Of a stretch of DNA of 64,000 bases, positions 1 to 10,612 are shown in pieces. Source of the DNA: Crithidia sp. LVH-60A (Eukaryota; Euglenozoa; Kinetoplastea; Trypanosomatida; Trypanosomatidae); assembly GCA_030078075.1 (NCBI GenBank), contig CP119643.1, forward strand, positions 558,001-622,000. Reading direction: 5' to 3'. The translations under genes were made by a program, and so were the position numbers. The notes beneath the pieces were generated by a model, which made no database searches, was not told the origin of the DNA, and was given only the letters and a program-made list of their open reading frames with translations. Position 1 is the stretch's first letter; every line of letters starts with the position of its first letter.

Positions 1-1464
1 TGCTTTCCGTAAAGGAAACGCCAAAGACAACGGTGACGGTGACTTTGCCGGATGGTGCTCGGCAACGGTGCGGACATGCTGAGGCACCATCAGGTCCAGC
101 CCGTCAGGGCCCAACTTCCACGGCTCTGCCGGCGAGGCGGGGGAAGAAGCACGAGCAGCAGGAAAGCGCGTCGCGGCAGCGTTGTGCGCGGTGCCATCGC
201 CACGCGTTGGAAGAAAGTCTTTCAGGCTCCGTCTCCTCCACAGGTGATGTAGAGGCAGGAGGCGATAGAGGGGCCACCTGCAGATCCACGCGCGTGAGGC
301 ACGTGATGTGAGAGAAGAGGGTCTCCCCTGACAGCCGAAGAGGCCGACCAACAGCGAAGGGAACCACCGGCTCCACCCCGCCCGCCATTCGACATCGCAC
401 CGCATCCTCCATGCCATTGACGGCAGCAGGCGCTGACGACTCTTCTCTGTTGTGCTCCACGGGAAGCATCACCGTGGCGGACGGGGGAAGACGCGTCTGC
501 ACATAGGTAAAGGTGCTTCTGCGTTGTGGTGTGGAGTGGGCCGCAAGAGGACGCCGCTCGCCGCAGCAGCGATGTCACGAGTCTCCCCCACACCGACGTG
601 CCATCCATACTGTTCGTGGTGTCGCTACTGCCACCGTCTGCCAGCCACAGCAGTCCCCCAGACGGCGACACGAGCAGACGTTCCAGCCGCGCTGCTACCG
701 CGTTGCCACCCGCCTCCCTCTCCGCCGCAGCAGCAGCGGTAGAATCCTTACTGTTCCAGTAGTGCTCCACGACGCCGCGTAGGGGTTTCAGGATGTCGTC
801 CTCGATCGCTCGCGTCAGCGGTGACGGGTCGTGCCGCGCACGCTTCACGTCGCCAGACAAGTATGGGTTCGTGGCAGCCGGCCCATTGTCGGCATACGTG
901 TTGCGGTGGCGGCTTGCTGCGCCGGGTGCGGTGGGGAGCTTGGTGGAAAAGTAGGGCCGCCGCGCGGGGTCGACACGAGCCCACGTGGCCGACGACGGCA
1001 CCTCCTCCATGAGCGCGGTGGCGGAGGGAGAGGAGGAGCCCAGCTGGGAGGCGGGTACTGCCAGTGGATTCACTTGTGGACGCGTGGAAGACGGCGAGGA
1101 GGCCGCAGTGCTAGGCGCACCTTCCCTTTCCGTCTGTGTTGACCCTGGCTTCTGCCGGTTCCACAAGCGTGGCGTCGAGCTGCGCACCGCCCGCCCTCCT
1201 CTCACCACCACGGCCTGATAGGGCAGCCGTGCCTCCGCCAGCGGGGTAGAGGACGTGATGAAAGAAGAGTTGTGAGAGGCGCTGCTCCCGCTGCACGTCG
1301 ACGTAGCGGGGGACGGTGTTGTAAAAAGGCAACTCTGCCGAGGCGTGCAGGTTTGCGCCGGCGAGGTGGTCGATCAACTTGGAAGGGGTGGGGACGCCTT
1401 CAAGGTACTTCACGACGTGCCCCTGGCCGCGACGGCGCAGCAGCAGACGCGACGGGGTAAGCAT
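1..1464 (-). CDS. Unrecognised protein, 3' end beyond the window, several apparent frameshifts
   Basis: I do not recognise this protein. The chosen start (1464) gives an N-terminus rich in Arg, Leu and Ser (MLTPSRLLLRRRGQGHVVKY), which looks like a mitochondrial presequence. An ORF upstream of it is only pyrimidine-rich leader. Protein-like sequence then runs through successive frames: to about 1245, from about 1255 to 505, from about 500 to 265, and from about 275 to the window edge. The last frame is still open at base 1, so the C-terminus is missing. At each junction the old frame turns into Arg/Ser/Cys-rich nonsense while the next one carries sensible sequence such as ARLPYQAVVVRGGRA or FSHITCLTRVDLQVAPL. 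At least three single-base indels would explain this. Real decay of the gene is less likely because all segments keep the local codon bias. No catalytic motif or membrane helix is visible. Confidence 0.5.
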
Positions 1465-3504
1465 TTCAAGTCTTGTGGAACAACGCAAGGCCTCCACAAA
1501 GGGGGGAAAAAAATCGAAGCCAAAGTGTACGACTATGACACAAAGAGAGTGCCTTGACGAGACAGAGAAAGAGGTTAATAAAAGAAAAGGGCGGGAAGAG
1601 TGGTGAATTCGTGAGCTCAAGTGAACAAGGGATCAAAGAGAGCGTCCGATCAGGAGAGTCGAAGTCGCGCCGCGCCTTCGGCCAGACGCATATGCGAGAG
1701 GGGACGGCGACAGCGAGACGGCATGAACCGTAAAGACAAAGATGGAGCATTTCCTATTTGTCGGCTTCAAAGAGTCCCAGCAAGTTAAAAAAAGGGAGGA
1801 GTAGGGAAGCGGGAGAGCGGTGGACGCTGCACCTGTCGGGGTCGAGGACACCTCACTCCTACTCGCCGGCGGCACACCGCTCTCTCCGTTTCCGCATCCT
1901 TTCTCGTGAATGTGCAAACAACGGAGGTGTCGCTCGATGAACTACAAAAAGAAGCATGTGTAGTTCACCAGCACTTTCTTTCATCGGGGAAACTCCCACA
2001 CCTGCTTCTTTGTGCTTCTTTGTTTATCAGGAAAGAAAATACACACACACACACATGGAAACACAAAGAGAGAGAGAAGGCACTGGGAGAACGAGAAATG
2101 GGAATACGACGACAACTGCTCAAGCAGCGTAAAAATAAAGAAAAAGAAAAAAATAGTTGAAGATAACAACAGCGCTTGTGCGTGTGTATGTGCGCGCTGT
2201 TAAGCTGGGCCACGCGCGGCCCTTCCGCAGCTCGTCTCAAATTTCGTTGAGGGGAAAAAAAAATCGAGGAGAATGATGCCACGAGTTCGAAGGCGAACAG
2301 AGAGGCGGGCGAGACGCAAACGCTCAGCCCATTCATCTTTCCTTCTCGTAACGCTTTTTTTTTTTTGGTACTTCGAGGCACATACATGCAGGCACACAAG
2401 CACAGAGAGGGATAGCGGCTGAAGGAGAAGGAAGGGCAACATACATACACACACACCACAAACACACAAGCAGCGGCAGCGGCAGAAAGAACATATGTAT
2501 TGAGAATACACGCCTCTCATTTATCCACCCTTCGACGTGTTGCCGTGTAATCTTTGTGGCTTTATCGTTCCCCAAAACAAACCACTGTCCCCCCAAACAA
2601 ACTCTATGGTGGATTGCAGACATTGTGTGCAGCACACACTCACACACACGTGTCTCACTCTCTCGCTCGCCAAGAAAAAAACGTGAAGAAAATAACAATA
2701 AAGAAACAACCCCAGCACCCTCACGCATCGAAGAAAAGAAAGAGAAAAAAAGAATACAGAGAGTGCGTGGAGACAAGCGTGCGAGATGCTCAGCACCGCA
2801 GCACTCGTACATCGGCGCCGTTGCCACCACAAGAAACAACGGCGACAGAAATAGGAGCAAAAAACTCTCTTTATATTTGAAAGAAAAAGCGAAGGAACAA
2901 AGGGATATCAACGATCATGAGCATTGATCAGTTAAGCGGGAGTAAAGCTATGTATTTCAAAGGCTGAGAGAATGGCTCAAGTTCTTATCAGCTACAGTGT
3001 TGATACGCATCTGGATCGGAAAACGCCGCTCGCCAAGAAAAGAATAACAACAACATCAACAACAACAAAAACCGCCACTTTCAACGAGAAAGGAGAAATT
3101 AACAAACAACAGGGGAAATAATAACAAAAAGCAAAAAAAAAAAAGATGAGCGAGTGACATCGGGTTCAGAAGCAATGTGCGCCTCGGCGCGAAGCTCCGC
3201 ACCACAATGATCGGGGTCTGACAAACCAAAAGTCATTCATAAAAAACCAGAGTAGATATGAAAAAACAGAACAAAACAGAAAGAAAACTAAAGAGGGTGC
3301 TGGTAGGCCTCAGCTTCACTTTGTTTTCTTCTTGTAAGCGCGACCATCTGAAAGACATACGACGACGGAAGGGAAAGAAAGAGCGCGATTAGAAATTCAA
3401 TCCAGTAGCGTGAGAAAAGAATCATCACTGCAAGAACACAGCTCCTGCTCCTTTTTTTTTTCCTCCTGCTGTCTCAACCTCTCTCCCAGCGCTGTGGCCC
3501 CACA
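1465..3504. other. Intergenic spacer, about 2.0 kb
   Basis: This holds the 5' leader of the left-hand gene and the 3' UTR of the PSP1-domain gene. It is rich in A, GA and CA runs on the plus strand. ORFs on both strands here are Phe/Leu/Ser or Lys/Arg/Thr low-complexity translations with no protein-like sequence. No RNA gene or repeat family was recognised. Confidence 0.6.
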
Positions 3505-4747
3505 CTAGTAGTCACGTCCGCGGCCACCGCGGCCGTTGCGCCAGCCGCCGCCGTTGCCGTGATGACGGTCGTTGCCGCCCCCGCCGTGGCCGCGCTCGTT
3601 GCCGCTCGCTCCCTGGTCCGGCATCGAGTTCTTCACCTTGGGGTTGATGTTCTCCATCCAGATACGAGCGCCAAAGGTGCGGTACAACTCTCGCACTAGC
3701 GAGCGGAAGTCGACGCTGTGGTCGCAGTCGAAGAAGAAGGAGATCTTCTTCATGTCGAACTGGTACTCGACGTCCTGCAGGTCAATGTCGATGCCGAGCT
3801 CGTTGCAACGTTGGCGGCACGTCTTGAGCGCCACGCTCTCGGCGTTGGCAATGATGTTGTGCAGGCGGTCGATGTCCTCCTCGGAGGCCTGCCGCAGGAC
3901 GTGGCCGTTCTCCAGTTTGATCTTATCGTCGCGGATGTCGCAGCCCTCCATCGACACCACCGCCGTCTCGTTGTTCGCCTTTCTCTTCGATCGTCTGCAC
4001 GAGCAGGCCGCAGTCGGTGCCGCGGTCGCCGTCAACGAGGACGTAGCTGCCAGGCTCGATGCGGTGCTCGCAGCGGTACTTGCGCACGCGGCCCCGCTTG
4101 AACTCCACGAAGGCCAGCATCTTCGACCCCTCGGCCAGCTTGTCGTCCTCGTCGGCACCGTTCGCAGCGCCAATCGTGCTGCCGCTGCCGTTGTTGTTGT
4201 TGTTGTAGGCACCCTGCTGCGCTGCTTGACCAGACAGCAGAAAATCCTCGACCGCGTTGTGCGACACGGCGTTGTGGATGGGCTGCGCGTGACCGTCCAC
4301 CGCGGCCTTGGCATGAGCCCATGTGTCCTCACCTCCGCGTCCGTGAGGCATGTTGGTCGAGTTCGGGCTCGGCACACGCTGCGCCGCTGCTGCTGATGCG
4401 CCGTCCATGGACGACGTGGCTGCGCCGTAGGTGTTGCTGTTCTGCACCGGTGGGGAGCGCTTGTTGGACCCGGGGACGCTGCCCAGCATCTGCATCACCG
4501 AGATGGCTGCCTCCTCCTCCGGGTTGGCGCCGTTGCCGCGTGGGAAGAAGCCGTTCTGCTGGAGCTCCTGCACGATTGTCTGCGCCTCGGCGATGATGGC
4601 CATGAGGCGGTTCTGCAGGGTGATCATGCGGGTAAAGTGGTTGGGGTCGAGGGGGCCGGTGGGCATCGACGCCGGAGCCGCTGCCGGCGGGGAGCCGCTG
4701 CCGCCCTTGAAGAAGGCGTCGACGGCGGTGTTGGCGCGGTTGTCCAT
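3505..4747 (-). CDS. PSP1 C-terminal domain protein with Gly/Arg-rich tail
   Basis: A protein of about 413 residues with a C-terminal PSP1 domain (the YaaT/RicT family fold). The domain begins at about residue 210 with KMLAFVEFKRGRVRKYRC and a 'GSYVLVDGDRGTDCGLLVQT' block, and ends near FGARIWMENI. The N-terminal half is Ala/Gln/Asn-rich with a predicted helix around residues 35-55. The tail is rich in Gly, Arg and His with RGG-like repeats, as often seen in RNA-binding proteins. PSP1-domain proteins are expanded in trypanosomatids and several are linked to mRNA regulation; that role here is inference. The frame changes near 3982 inside a short GAGAAAGG run, within the conserved domain, and homology resumes at once as KANNETAVVSMEG, so I treat this as a one-base indel. 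Start 4747 (MDNRANTAVDAFF) is preferred over an upstream Phe-rich ATG at 4816. Confidence 0.78.
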
Positions 4748-6449
4748 TGTTGTTGCGTAGCTTCGAGACGTTGGACAAGGGACAGAAGCAAAGCGGACGA
4801 AGAAAAAAAAACGCACTAAGGGCAGTGGTCAAAATAGCTTGCAACGCTGCTTAGACCCTAACGAAAAAGAAAACAGTTTGTTTATGAGAGAAAAAAATGG
4901 AAGGTATGAACAAACACGGAAGCTCGCTCTCTGTATGCTAGATATGAAATCTTTATTTTGTATTAAAGTATCTTTCTTTTGTCTTTTTCTTCCTAGTTTT
5001 TTTTTTCCCTGTATGTCGTACTTGCGTGGTGTTTGTATGCGAGGTGCAGTAAAGATGAAAACAAAACAAAAAAAGTAGAAAAACAGAAAGAAAGAGATAG
5101 AGTGTGTATCTGAGACCTCTTTTCTCTTTACTGTTCTTGACTAGGCACTCAAATAAAAAAATAAAAATTACACCGCTTCTCAACTCTTTTTTTTATACCT
5201 GTTTTTCCTCCTTTGTATTACTATAGGCTCCTTTTCTGCGAGCACGTACGGTCTGTTTGGCACCTTCTGTGTTTGATTTTTCCCTTTTTCTTTTTTTGAC
5301 TTCTATTCTCTCTATGGAGGAGGAGACAGCTGCGGTGACGGAGGAAAGGGGGGAAGCAGAGATGCGCGCAATGACAATACTTACTGCACAACGCACCCAC
5401 GACACGCGCTCACACACAGCAACAACGGCGACAACAACGTAGACAAATACTGTAGAAAAGGAAAGGAGGCGTAGACGAAAATAAAAAAATTGCCAAGCTC
5501 CGGGTGTGGAAAGCTGCAAAGAATGTATGTGTTTGTGCACAAAGCTTATAAACCAGAAGAAATTTGAGACACCGCGATTGATTCTCACAAGAGAGAGACA
5601 CAAATATGGAGGGAAGGTGAGAAGATTTGCTGGTGGCAAGTAGGCAGTGTTTATGGATAAAGTCATAATGTTACACATTTGGTGCGGTAAGAGGAAACAG
5701 AGGTAGCGGAAGGGGGAAGAAATGAAGGAAAAGAGTGCACACAGGAGAGAAGTGAATAAAGTTCAACAAAAGCAAAAAAGAAATAGGAGGCGCGTCGTGG
5801 CACACACACTCAAACACATACATACACGCTACCTGTCAGTGACAGACTCACTCAGGCAAATCAAAGTGAGCCAACACAATCGTCCGCTCCATGAAAACTT
5901 ACTCGATAACTTTTTCTTGTTTTCTTCCTGTGGTGTTCCTACAAGCAGCCAAGTTCGCGAAGAAAGGAAGGGCAGCTTTGATGCGCGTCTGCAGACGCGA
6001 AGTGAGCGTGACCAACAGAAGTGAAGGCGAGAAAAAAAAAAAAGCCACTCTGAAATCGATCGCACGTGAGACTCCTAGAAGCTTTCTTTCTTGCTTCTCC
6101 TCCACTTCCGTAGACCGGCACCAACAGGAACGCACAGAAAAAACACATCAGCTGTTGTGGCTGGTTGTGGGGACGTGCGCACTGAGCCACCCTCTGCTAT
6201 AACGACCAATCATCTTCCTTTATCATAGCGCCCCTCCTCGCTCATGTAAAGGAAACAAAATCGCCACGGGAGCAAGAGAGGCAGGAGTAGAGGAAATGAA
6301 AACAATGTGTGAAACAAGGGAGAAGAAACCACAGGACACGGTGAGTGCTTTCGAGGACTCAATCGCGAAGAACAGCGGTGGTGAACATACGAAAAAAAAA
6401 AGAGAGAGGAGTGGGCGTACTGCAATGATGCGTCGCGAGGGAGATGCCT
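4748..6449. other. Intergenic spacer, about 1.7 kb
   Basis: AT-rich spacer with T-rich stretches around 4960-5290 and A/GA-rich stretches elsewhere. I see only low-complexity ORFs and no RNA gene. It should contain the 5' leader and splice acceptor of the PSP1 gene and the 3' UTR of the gene to the right. Confidence 0.55.
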
Positions 6450-7113
6450 TCACCCCGCGGTGCGCATGTACACGCCGGCCTTCCGCAACCCCACTACCGC
6501 GGCGAGTCCCACCACGCCCCACCCGAGTGCCAGCTTCGCATTCCGCCGCTGCCGCTCCGCCTTGGTCGGGGCTGGGTAGTAGTAGTCCGCCGGCTCCGCG
6601 GTGGTCTTGAGAATCTTCGCGTCGTACTTCGGCCGCTGCAGGTTCTGCGCGACCTTCAGCCGTGGTGAGCGCACATGCATCGCCTCGGGAGAGAGATCCT
6701 CGTCGGTAAAGTAGCTGCGTGCCTGCCGCGCCGCCGGCTTCTCCTTCCCCCCCCCCCCCAGGTCCCTCCTGTCGTGCTCCCGTCTTTTTGTTCACGTTGT
6801 CGTGTTCCCTTTTCGCTTGACGTGGCTCTGGCGGAAGGGATGCCGAGATTCGATTCTCTCCGTCATCTTCTCGAAACTCTTGTCAAATTGGCCGCTGGTG
6901 GCCTCGTTCGGGTTGGGCTTGATCGTCTGTGGGCGGCGGAGAAGGCGAGTGGTGTGCAGCAGGCCAGCAGGTGCCAACCCCGCAGAGAGGCTTGGGGGAG
7001 GAAGAAGGAGTAGCGGCAGTCGCAGCAGCTGTTGCTGTCGTCGTGGAGAGGAACGCACTACTGCACCGCCACGTAGCCAGACGTGCGCGAGAGAAAGAGG
7101 CTCGTGCGGACAT
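6450..7113 (-). CDS. Small mitochondrial-type protein with C-terminal membrane helix, frame broken
   Basis: No family is recognised. Sensible protein sequence can be followed through about 220 residues in different frames. It starts with a Ser/Arg/Ala-rich presequence-like N-terminus (MSARASFSRARLATWRCSS). Next comes a soluble part containing RRPQTIKPNPNEATSGQFDK and a Lys/Arg-rich middle. The C-terminal part includes FTDEDLSPEAMHVRSPRLK, then EPADYYYPAPTKAERQRR, one hydrophobic helix (LALGWGVVGLAAVVGL) and a short basic end. This layout suggests an inner- or outer-mitochondrial-membrane protein anchored near its C-terminus. Frame changes lie near 6960, near 6808 in an AAAAGGG stretch, and at a run of 13 C (13 G on the coding strand) at 6747-6759. 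The last is an obvious place for length errors. The start could also be the ATG at 7143. Confidence 0.5.
6747..6759. repeat. C13/G13 homopolymer inside a coding region
   Basis: Thirteen consecutive C on the plus strand, read as Gly codons on the minus strand. The frame before the run gives a Gly stretch. Only a different run length would join it to the frame that carries the rest of the protein. Confidence 0.9.
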
Positions 7114-7916
7114 CGTGCTCTGCGAGATGCGGAGTTGCAGCATTTAAAACAAATACTTTTTACACTACTAAGTAAGGTAAGTGAGAATAAGTGTGTAAGA
7201 AAAAAGAAAAAGATACTTGCGAGTAGAGCTTTGACCTTCACAGAAGCGGTGTAGAGAAGAAAAAAAAAAAGGGGGAAAAAGAAAAAAAAAAAAAAAAATT
7301 GCCTTTACATGTTCGTCTACAGCACCTCACCGTCGTCAGTACTCGCTTGTGTTCCCGTGCTGGCCAACACAAAGACGTCGCTGCCAGCGCGACTCGAATT
7401 GCCTTACTCTTACTGTGCAACACCAGACGACACCCACAGCCGCAGAGGGCTCTGTGCACTTTTCCTCTATTTCTTTTCTCACCACAATGGAGGGTACGTT
7501 AAGAGAGATGTCGGTGATCACGTAAGACTGTAAAGAATAATAAAGAACAGAGGAAAAACAACAACAACAACTAACGGCCACTACCAATCAAAGAAAGAGA
7601 AAAGGAAAATTGTTTTGTTTACTTGAGTGGAAAGAGAGAGAGAGAGTCCGAAACGCCTCGTGTGAAGCTTAAGGACCATGCTGCCCTTTAACACTTTTCT
7701 CCGCCTTTCCGTTCCGTTCCTTCCCTCCTCCCCTTTCCCTACCGTCCACAACACTACCACAGGATGGGGAGCAACTACCAAAGGCAACAACAACGCTTTT
7801 TCTTTGTTCCTTCACAACAAAGAGAGCGGGTGATGGGGGTTACAAAGAGAGAGAGAGAAAGAAAAAAAAGGAATGGACGGGAAGGTGTCACATAGGCTTC
7901 ATGTGAGCAGAGGCGT
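7114..7916. other. Intergenic spacer, about 0.8 kb
   Basis: Contains a long A run (about 7280-7298) and pyrimidine-rich sequence. No coding sequence or RNA gene is seen. Confidence 0.55.
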
Positions 7917-8627
7917 TTACCGGAAAAAGACAAACATCGAGAAGAGTAGAGCCGTGCTGCCCAGTAGCGCGAAGAGCATCATGCTCGACTTGTACCACTC
8001 GTAGCGCACCGCCTGACGCCGCTTCTTCTGATGGTACTGATGCAGCTCGAGCGGGGACATGGCCGCCAGCTTTGCCTGCTCCTTCGCCGCGGCCGCCGCG
8101 TTGAGCTCCAGCTTCGTCATGTACTCCGCGAAGTCGTTGGGGGAGAGAGAGCGGCGCATCAGCTCCACCTCCTGCGCGAGTGCCTGCGAGGAGAAAGCGG
8201 AGGCCTCTTGCGACTTCTTTGTGTGGTAGGCGGTAATGCGGGCGGCGAGCTCTTCTTGCGAGACGCCAGGGATGGTGCTCGGGAGACGGCTGGGGTCGAC
8301 GTGAAGGTTGCCCTCCGCAGGAGGAGCCTTGGCAGATGCTTCCTCCCCGCCAGAGGGTGAGGCAGTGGCGGACGCACCTTCAGTCGCGGCGGCGTTGGTA
8401 TGCTGCAACCGCACTGCTGTCCGCAGCACCGCAGCGGGGGAGGAGAAGGTAAAGGGAGACGTGGCCGTCGGCATCGCACAGACGTAACGCAGGTGCTGCG
8501 GTGCGGAGGGAAGAGGGGCAACGGCGACCGCGGCTGAGTAGCGGGAGTGGCCGCAGTGCTGACTTCTGCGGGACGCACAGCTGAGCGGGACGGCAGCGAC
8601 CGCAAGCGCACGACTAGCTTTGTGCAT
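7917..8627 (-). CDS. Hypothetical mitochondrial protein with one C-terminal membrane helix
   Basis: An intact 236-residue ORF with no family I recognise. The N-terminus (MHKASRALAVAAVPLSCASRRSQHCGHS) is rich in Ala, Ser and Arg with no acidic residues for about 70 residues, as in trypanosomatid mitochondrial presequences. Residues 75-105 are low-complexity Ala/Ser/Glu. Residues 110-200 are mostly helical and charged, including SQEELAARITAYHTKKS and a Lys/Arg-rich segment before the membrane. A single hydrophobic helix (MMLFALLGSTALLFSMFVFF) ends the protein one residue before the stop. This resembles a small tail-anchored subunit of a respiratory or membrane complex, but that is inference. 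The neighbour at 6450-7113 has the same plan. Start 8627 is the only ATG that keeps the whole presequence. Confidence 0.72.
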   Translation of the reverse strand: MHKASRALAVAAVPLSCASRRSQHCGHSRYSAAVAVAPLPSAPQHLRYVCAMPTATSPFTFSSPAAVLRTAVRLQHTNAAATEGASATASPSGGEEASAKAPPAEGNLHVDPSRLPSTIPGVSQEELAARITAYHTKKSQEASAFSSQALAQEVELMRRSLSPNDFAEYMTKLELNAAAAAKEQAKLAAMSPLELHQYHQKKRRQAVRYEWYKSSMMLFALLGSTALLFSMFVFFR

Positions 8628-9100
8628 GTTTGACCCCTTCTTTTTTTTTTTGATGTGTAGTAGCTTTTCAAACTAGAGTAACAGTGCGAAGCCGGGAGCA
8701 CCACAGGGCAATGTAGGGTGAACGGAGGGGAAAAGGGGGGAAAATAATAAGCGGAGGTTTGAGCGGAGACACAGCAACGAAAATATGTTCGCATTTTTTT
8801 ATTCACTAGGCTCACGCCACACCGTCATCGAAAAGAAGCGTGCAGGTGAGAGCATCTCTGATGGCCGCCTTGACGCATCGAGAGGGGTGATAAGACTAGA
8901 TAATTTTGTCGGCAGTAAAGACAAGCCGGGAGATGAAAGAGAGAGACTGGAGAACGGACAAAGAAAACACACAAGCGGGGAAAATGCACATTGGGAGAGA
9001 AGGATAATTGTCCTCCGCCAAACTAGGACGCTCTGACGAAAAAAAAAGTAAGAAGAAAAGAGGTGAGGTTATTAAAAAAACGCAGACAAGAACAACACGA
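8628..9100. other. Intergenic spacer, about 0.5 kb
   Basis: Spacer with A- and T-runs and no coding sequence. It carries the 5' leader of the mitochondrial-type gene to the left and the 3' UTR of the gene to the right. Confidence 0.5.
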
Positions 9101-10096
9101 TTAGTTTCCGCCTTCAAGGTGGCTGGCGAGGGCAAGAGACACCAGCGAGCGCAGCGGCGGCTCCTCAAGGTCCTGCTCTAGCAGAAAAGCGTGCACTGCC
9201 CGCATGTCATGCGTGCCGTCCGCCGACACCTGCACGTCGTCGCCCTCCTCCTGCCCACCCCTGGCGTAGGCGCGGTCCACCATGTACATGTCGGCTGCCA
9301 CGAGCACCCCTGAAGGGCCATCTTCCATCAGCCACGGCGTCTCTGGCACGCCCAAGAACTGCAAGAGGCCATCCAGAGAGGCGTGGGTGCCTTCCCGATG
9401 GCCACCGCCCTCGCGGCTCCGACGCTCCAGCTGCTGCACCGCCGCCTCCACCTTCACCTCCCGCAACACGGCAGCCCAGCACTGCCACGCCTCTCGCTGC
9501 AGCGCTGCTGGCGAAAACACGTCGTCCAGCGCCGGCGTGATCGGGGCGGTGCCGTTGTGACTGGTGGTGGGGCTTTTCGATTCGTGCAGCATCGCCCACT
9601 GCGCATCCTCGTCGTCCAGCATGCGCTTCATCGTGCAGTGGTCGACGTCGAGGGTGGGGTCGAGCGCGACGGGAGCCGCATCGTTGGCCCCGCTGCCATC
9701 GCGATCCACACCGCCGCTGCCGCTGCTGCTGCTGGGACTGGTCTGGTCGCTGCTCTCCTCCTCCTCGACGCGGCCACGAAACGGGTTGGCGCAAACGACG
9801 GTGGAGACGGTGGAAGACTGCGGTGGCGCGGTGGCCACAAGACCGGCAGCGTTAATGTTGGTCGGTGTCAGGGAGGAATGGATGTACTGCGTGCAGTCCT
9901 GCACGACTTCGAGAGGGGCGTTGCAGCGGATGAGGTGTGTGGTGGCCCACGTGTCCACAAAGGCACGCTGCTCGGGCAGGGAGAGGGGAGGGCCCTCGGG
10001 TTGAAGAAGTTGGGCGACGTGCATCGCGGCGGCGTAGGCGTCGGGCAGCGCATCGTGCGTTGGCCCGATCGTTGAGACGCGAGAGCTTCCTTGCAT
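9101..10096 (-). CDS. Hypothetical protein, acidic and Ser-rich
   Basis: An intact ORF of 331 residues from the ATG at 10096 (MQGSSRVSTIGPTHDALPDAY); the reading frame extends upstream only through a non-ATG codon. I recognise no family. The N-terminal 80 residues look folded and helical (AMHVAQLL, PEQRAFVDTWATTHL, EVVQDCTQYIHSSL). A Ser/Gly/acidic linker follows at about residues 110-140. The second half contains a helical segment (REAWQCWAAVLREVKVEAAVQQLERR) and ends with DMRAVHAFLLEQDLEEPPL and LRSLVSLALASHLE. There is no signal peptide and no membrane helix, so a soluble protein is likely. Function is unknown. Confidence 0.68.
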   Translation of the reverse strand: MQGSSRVSTIGPTHDALPDAYAAAMHVAQLLQPEGPPLSLPEQRAFVDTWATTHLIRCNAPLEVVQDCTQYIHSSLTPTNINAAGLVATAPPQSSTVSTVVCANPFRGRVEEEESSDQTSPSSSSGSGGVDRDGSGANDAAPVALDPTLDVDHCTMKRMLDDEDAQWAMLHESKSPTTSHNGTAPITPALDDVFSPAALQREAWQCWAAVLREVKVEAAVQQLERRSREGGGHREGTHASLDGLLQFLGVPETPWLMEDGPSGVLVAADMYMVDRAYARGGQEEGDDVQVSADGTHDMRAVHAFLLEQDLEEPPLRSLVSLALASHLEGGN

Positions 10097-10612
10097 CGTA
10101 AAGCAGCAGGACAATTATGCGTGTGTGCGTGTGCGTGTGCCGTCTTCCACTCTGCGTGTCGATAGATGTGCGTGTTTGAACTATAAATTGGTAAAATAAA
10201 TAGTTATGGAAAGATGTATGCGCGTTGTTGCGAGTGAAATACAAAACAAAGGGGACAACGAACAGCAGTGTGAGATAGAAGGAAGAGTTGAATCGATCTC
10301 CAATTACAGTGTCAAGATTCCCCACCCCTCTCCTCTTGTGCATAGGTGCATAGGTGCGGAGAGAGAGAAGGGAAGAAAATGCGCATCCTTCGCGTGCTTG
10401 TCCACAGCTGCTCTTCTCCCTTTCAGCTCGGGAAGGCGGCGACCTATCACCCACAATTGCGTGCTGCTCCGTTCTGTTTGCAGTCAACGAAAACAACTTT
10501 GTAGCAGGTACAGTGTTTAAGGCAAAAGATCTCCAAAAGCTCATCGTTGCAGCGTTGGTCTCCTTAGACTACTGTAAATGGAGGGAAGAATAAAAAGAAT
10601 AAAAGAAGTCTC
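10097..10612. other. Intergenic spacer, about 0.5 kb
   Basis: AT-rich spacer with a GT/TG-rich stretch at about 10120-10140. The short ORFs here do not look like protein. No RNA gene is seen. Confidence 0.5.
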
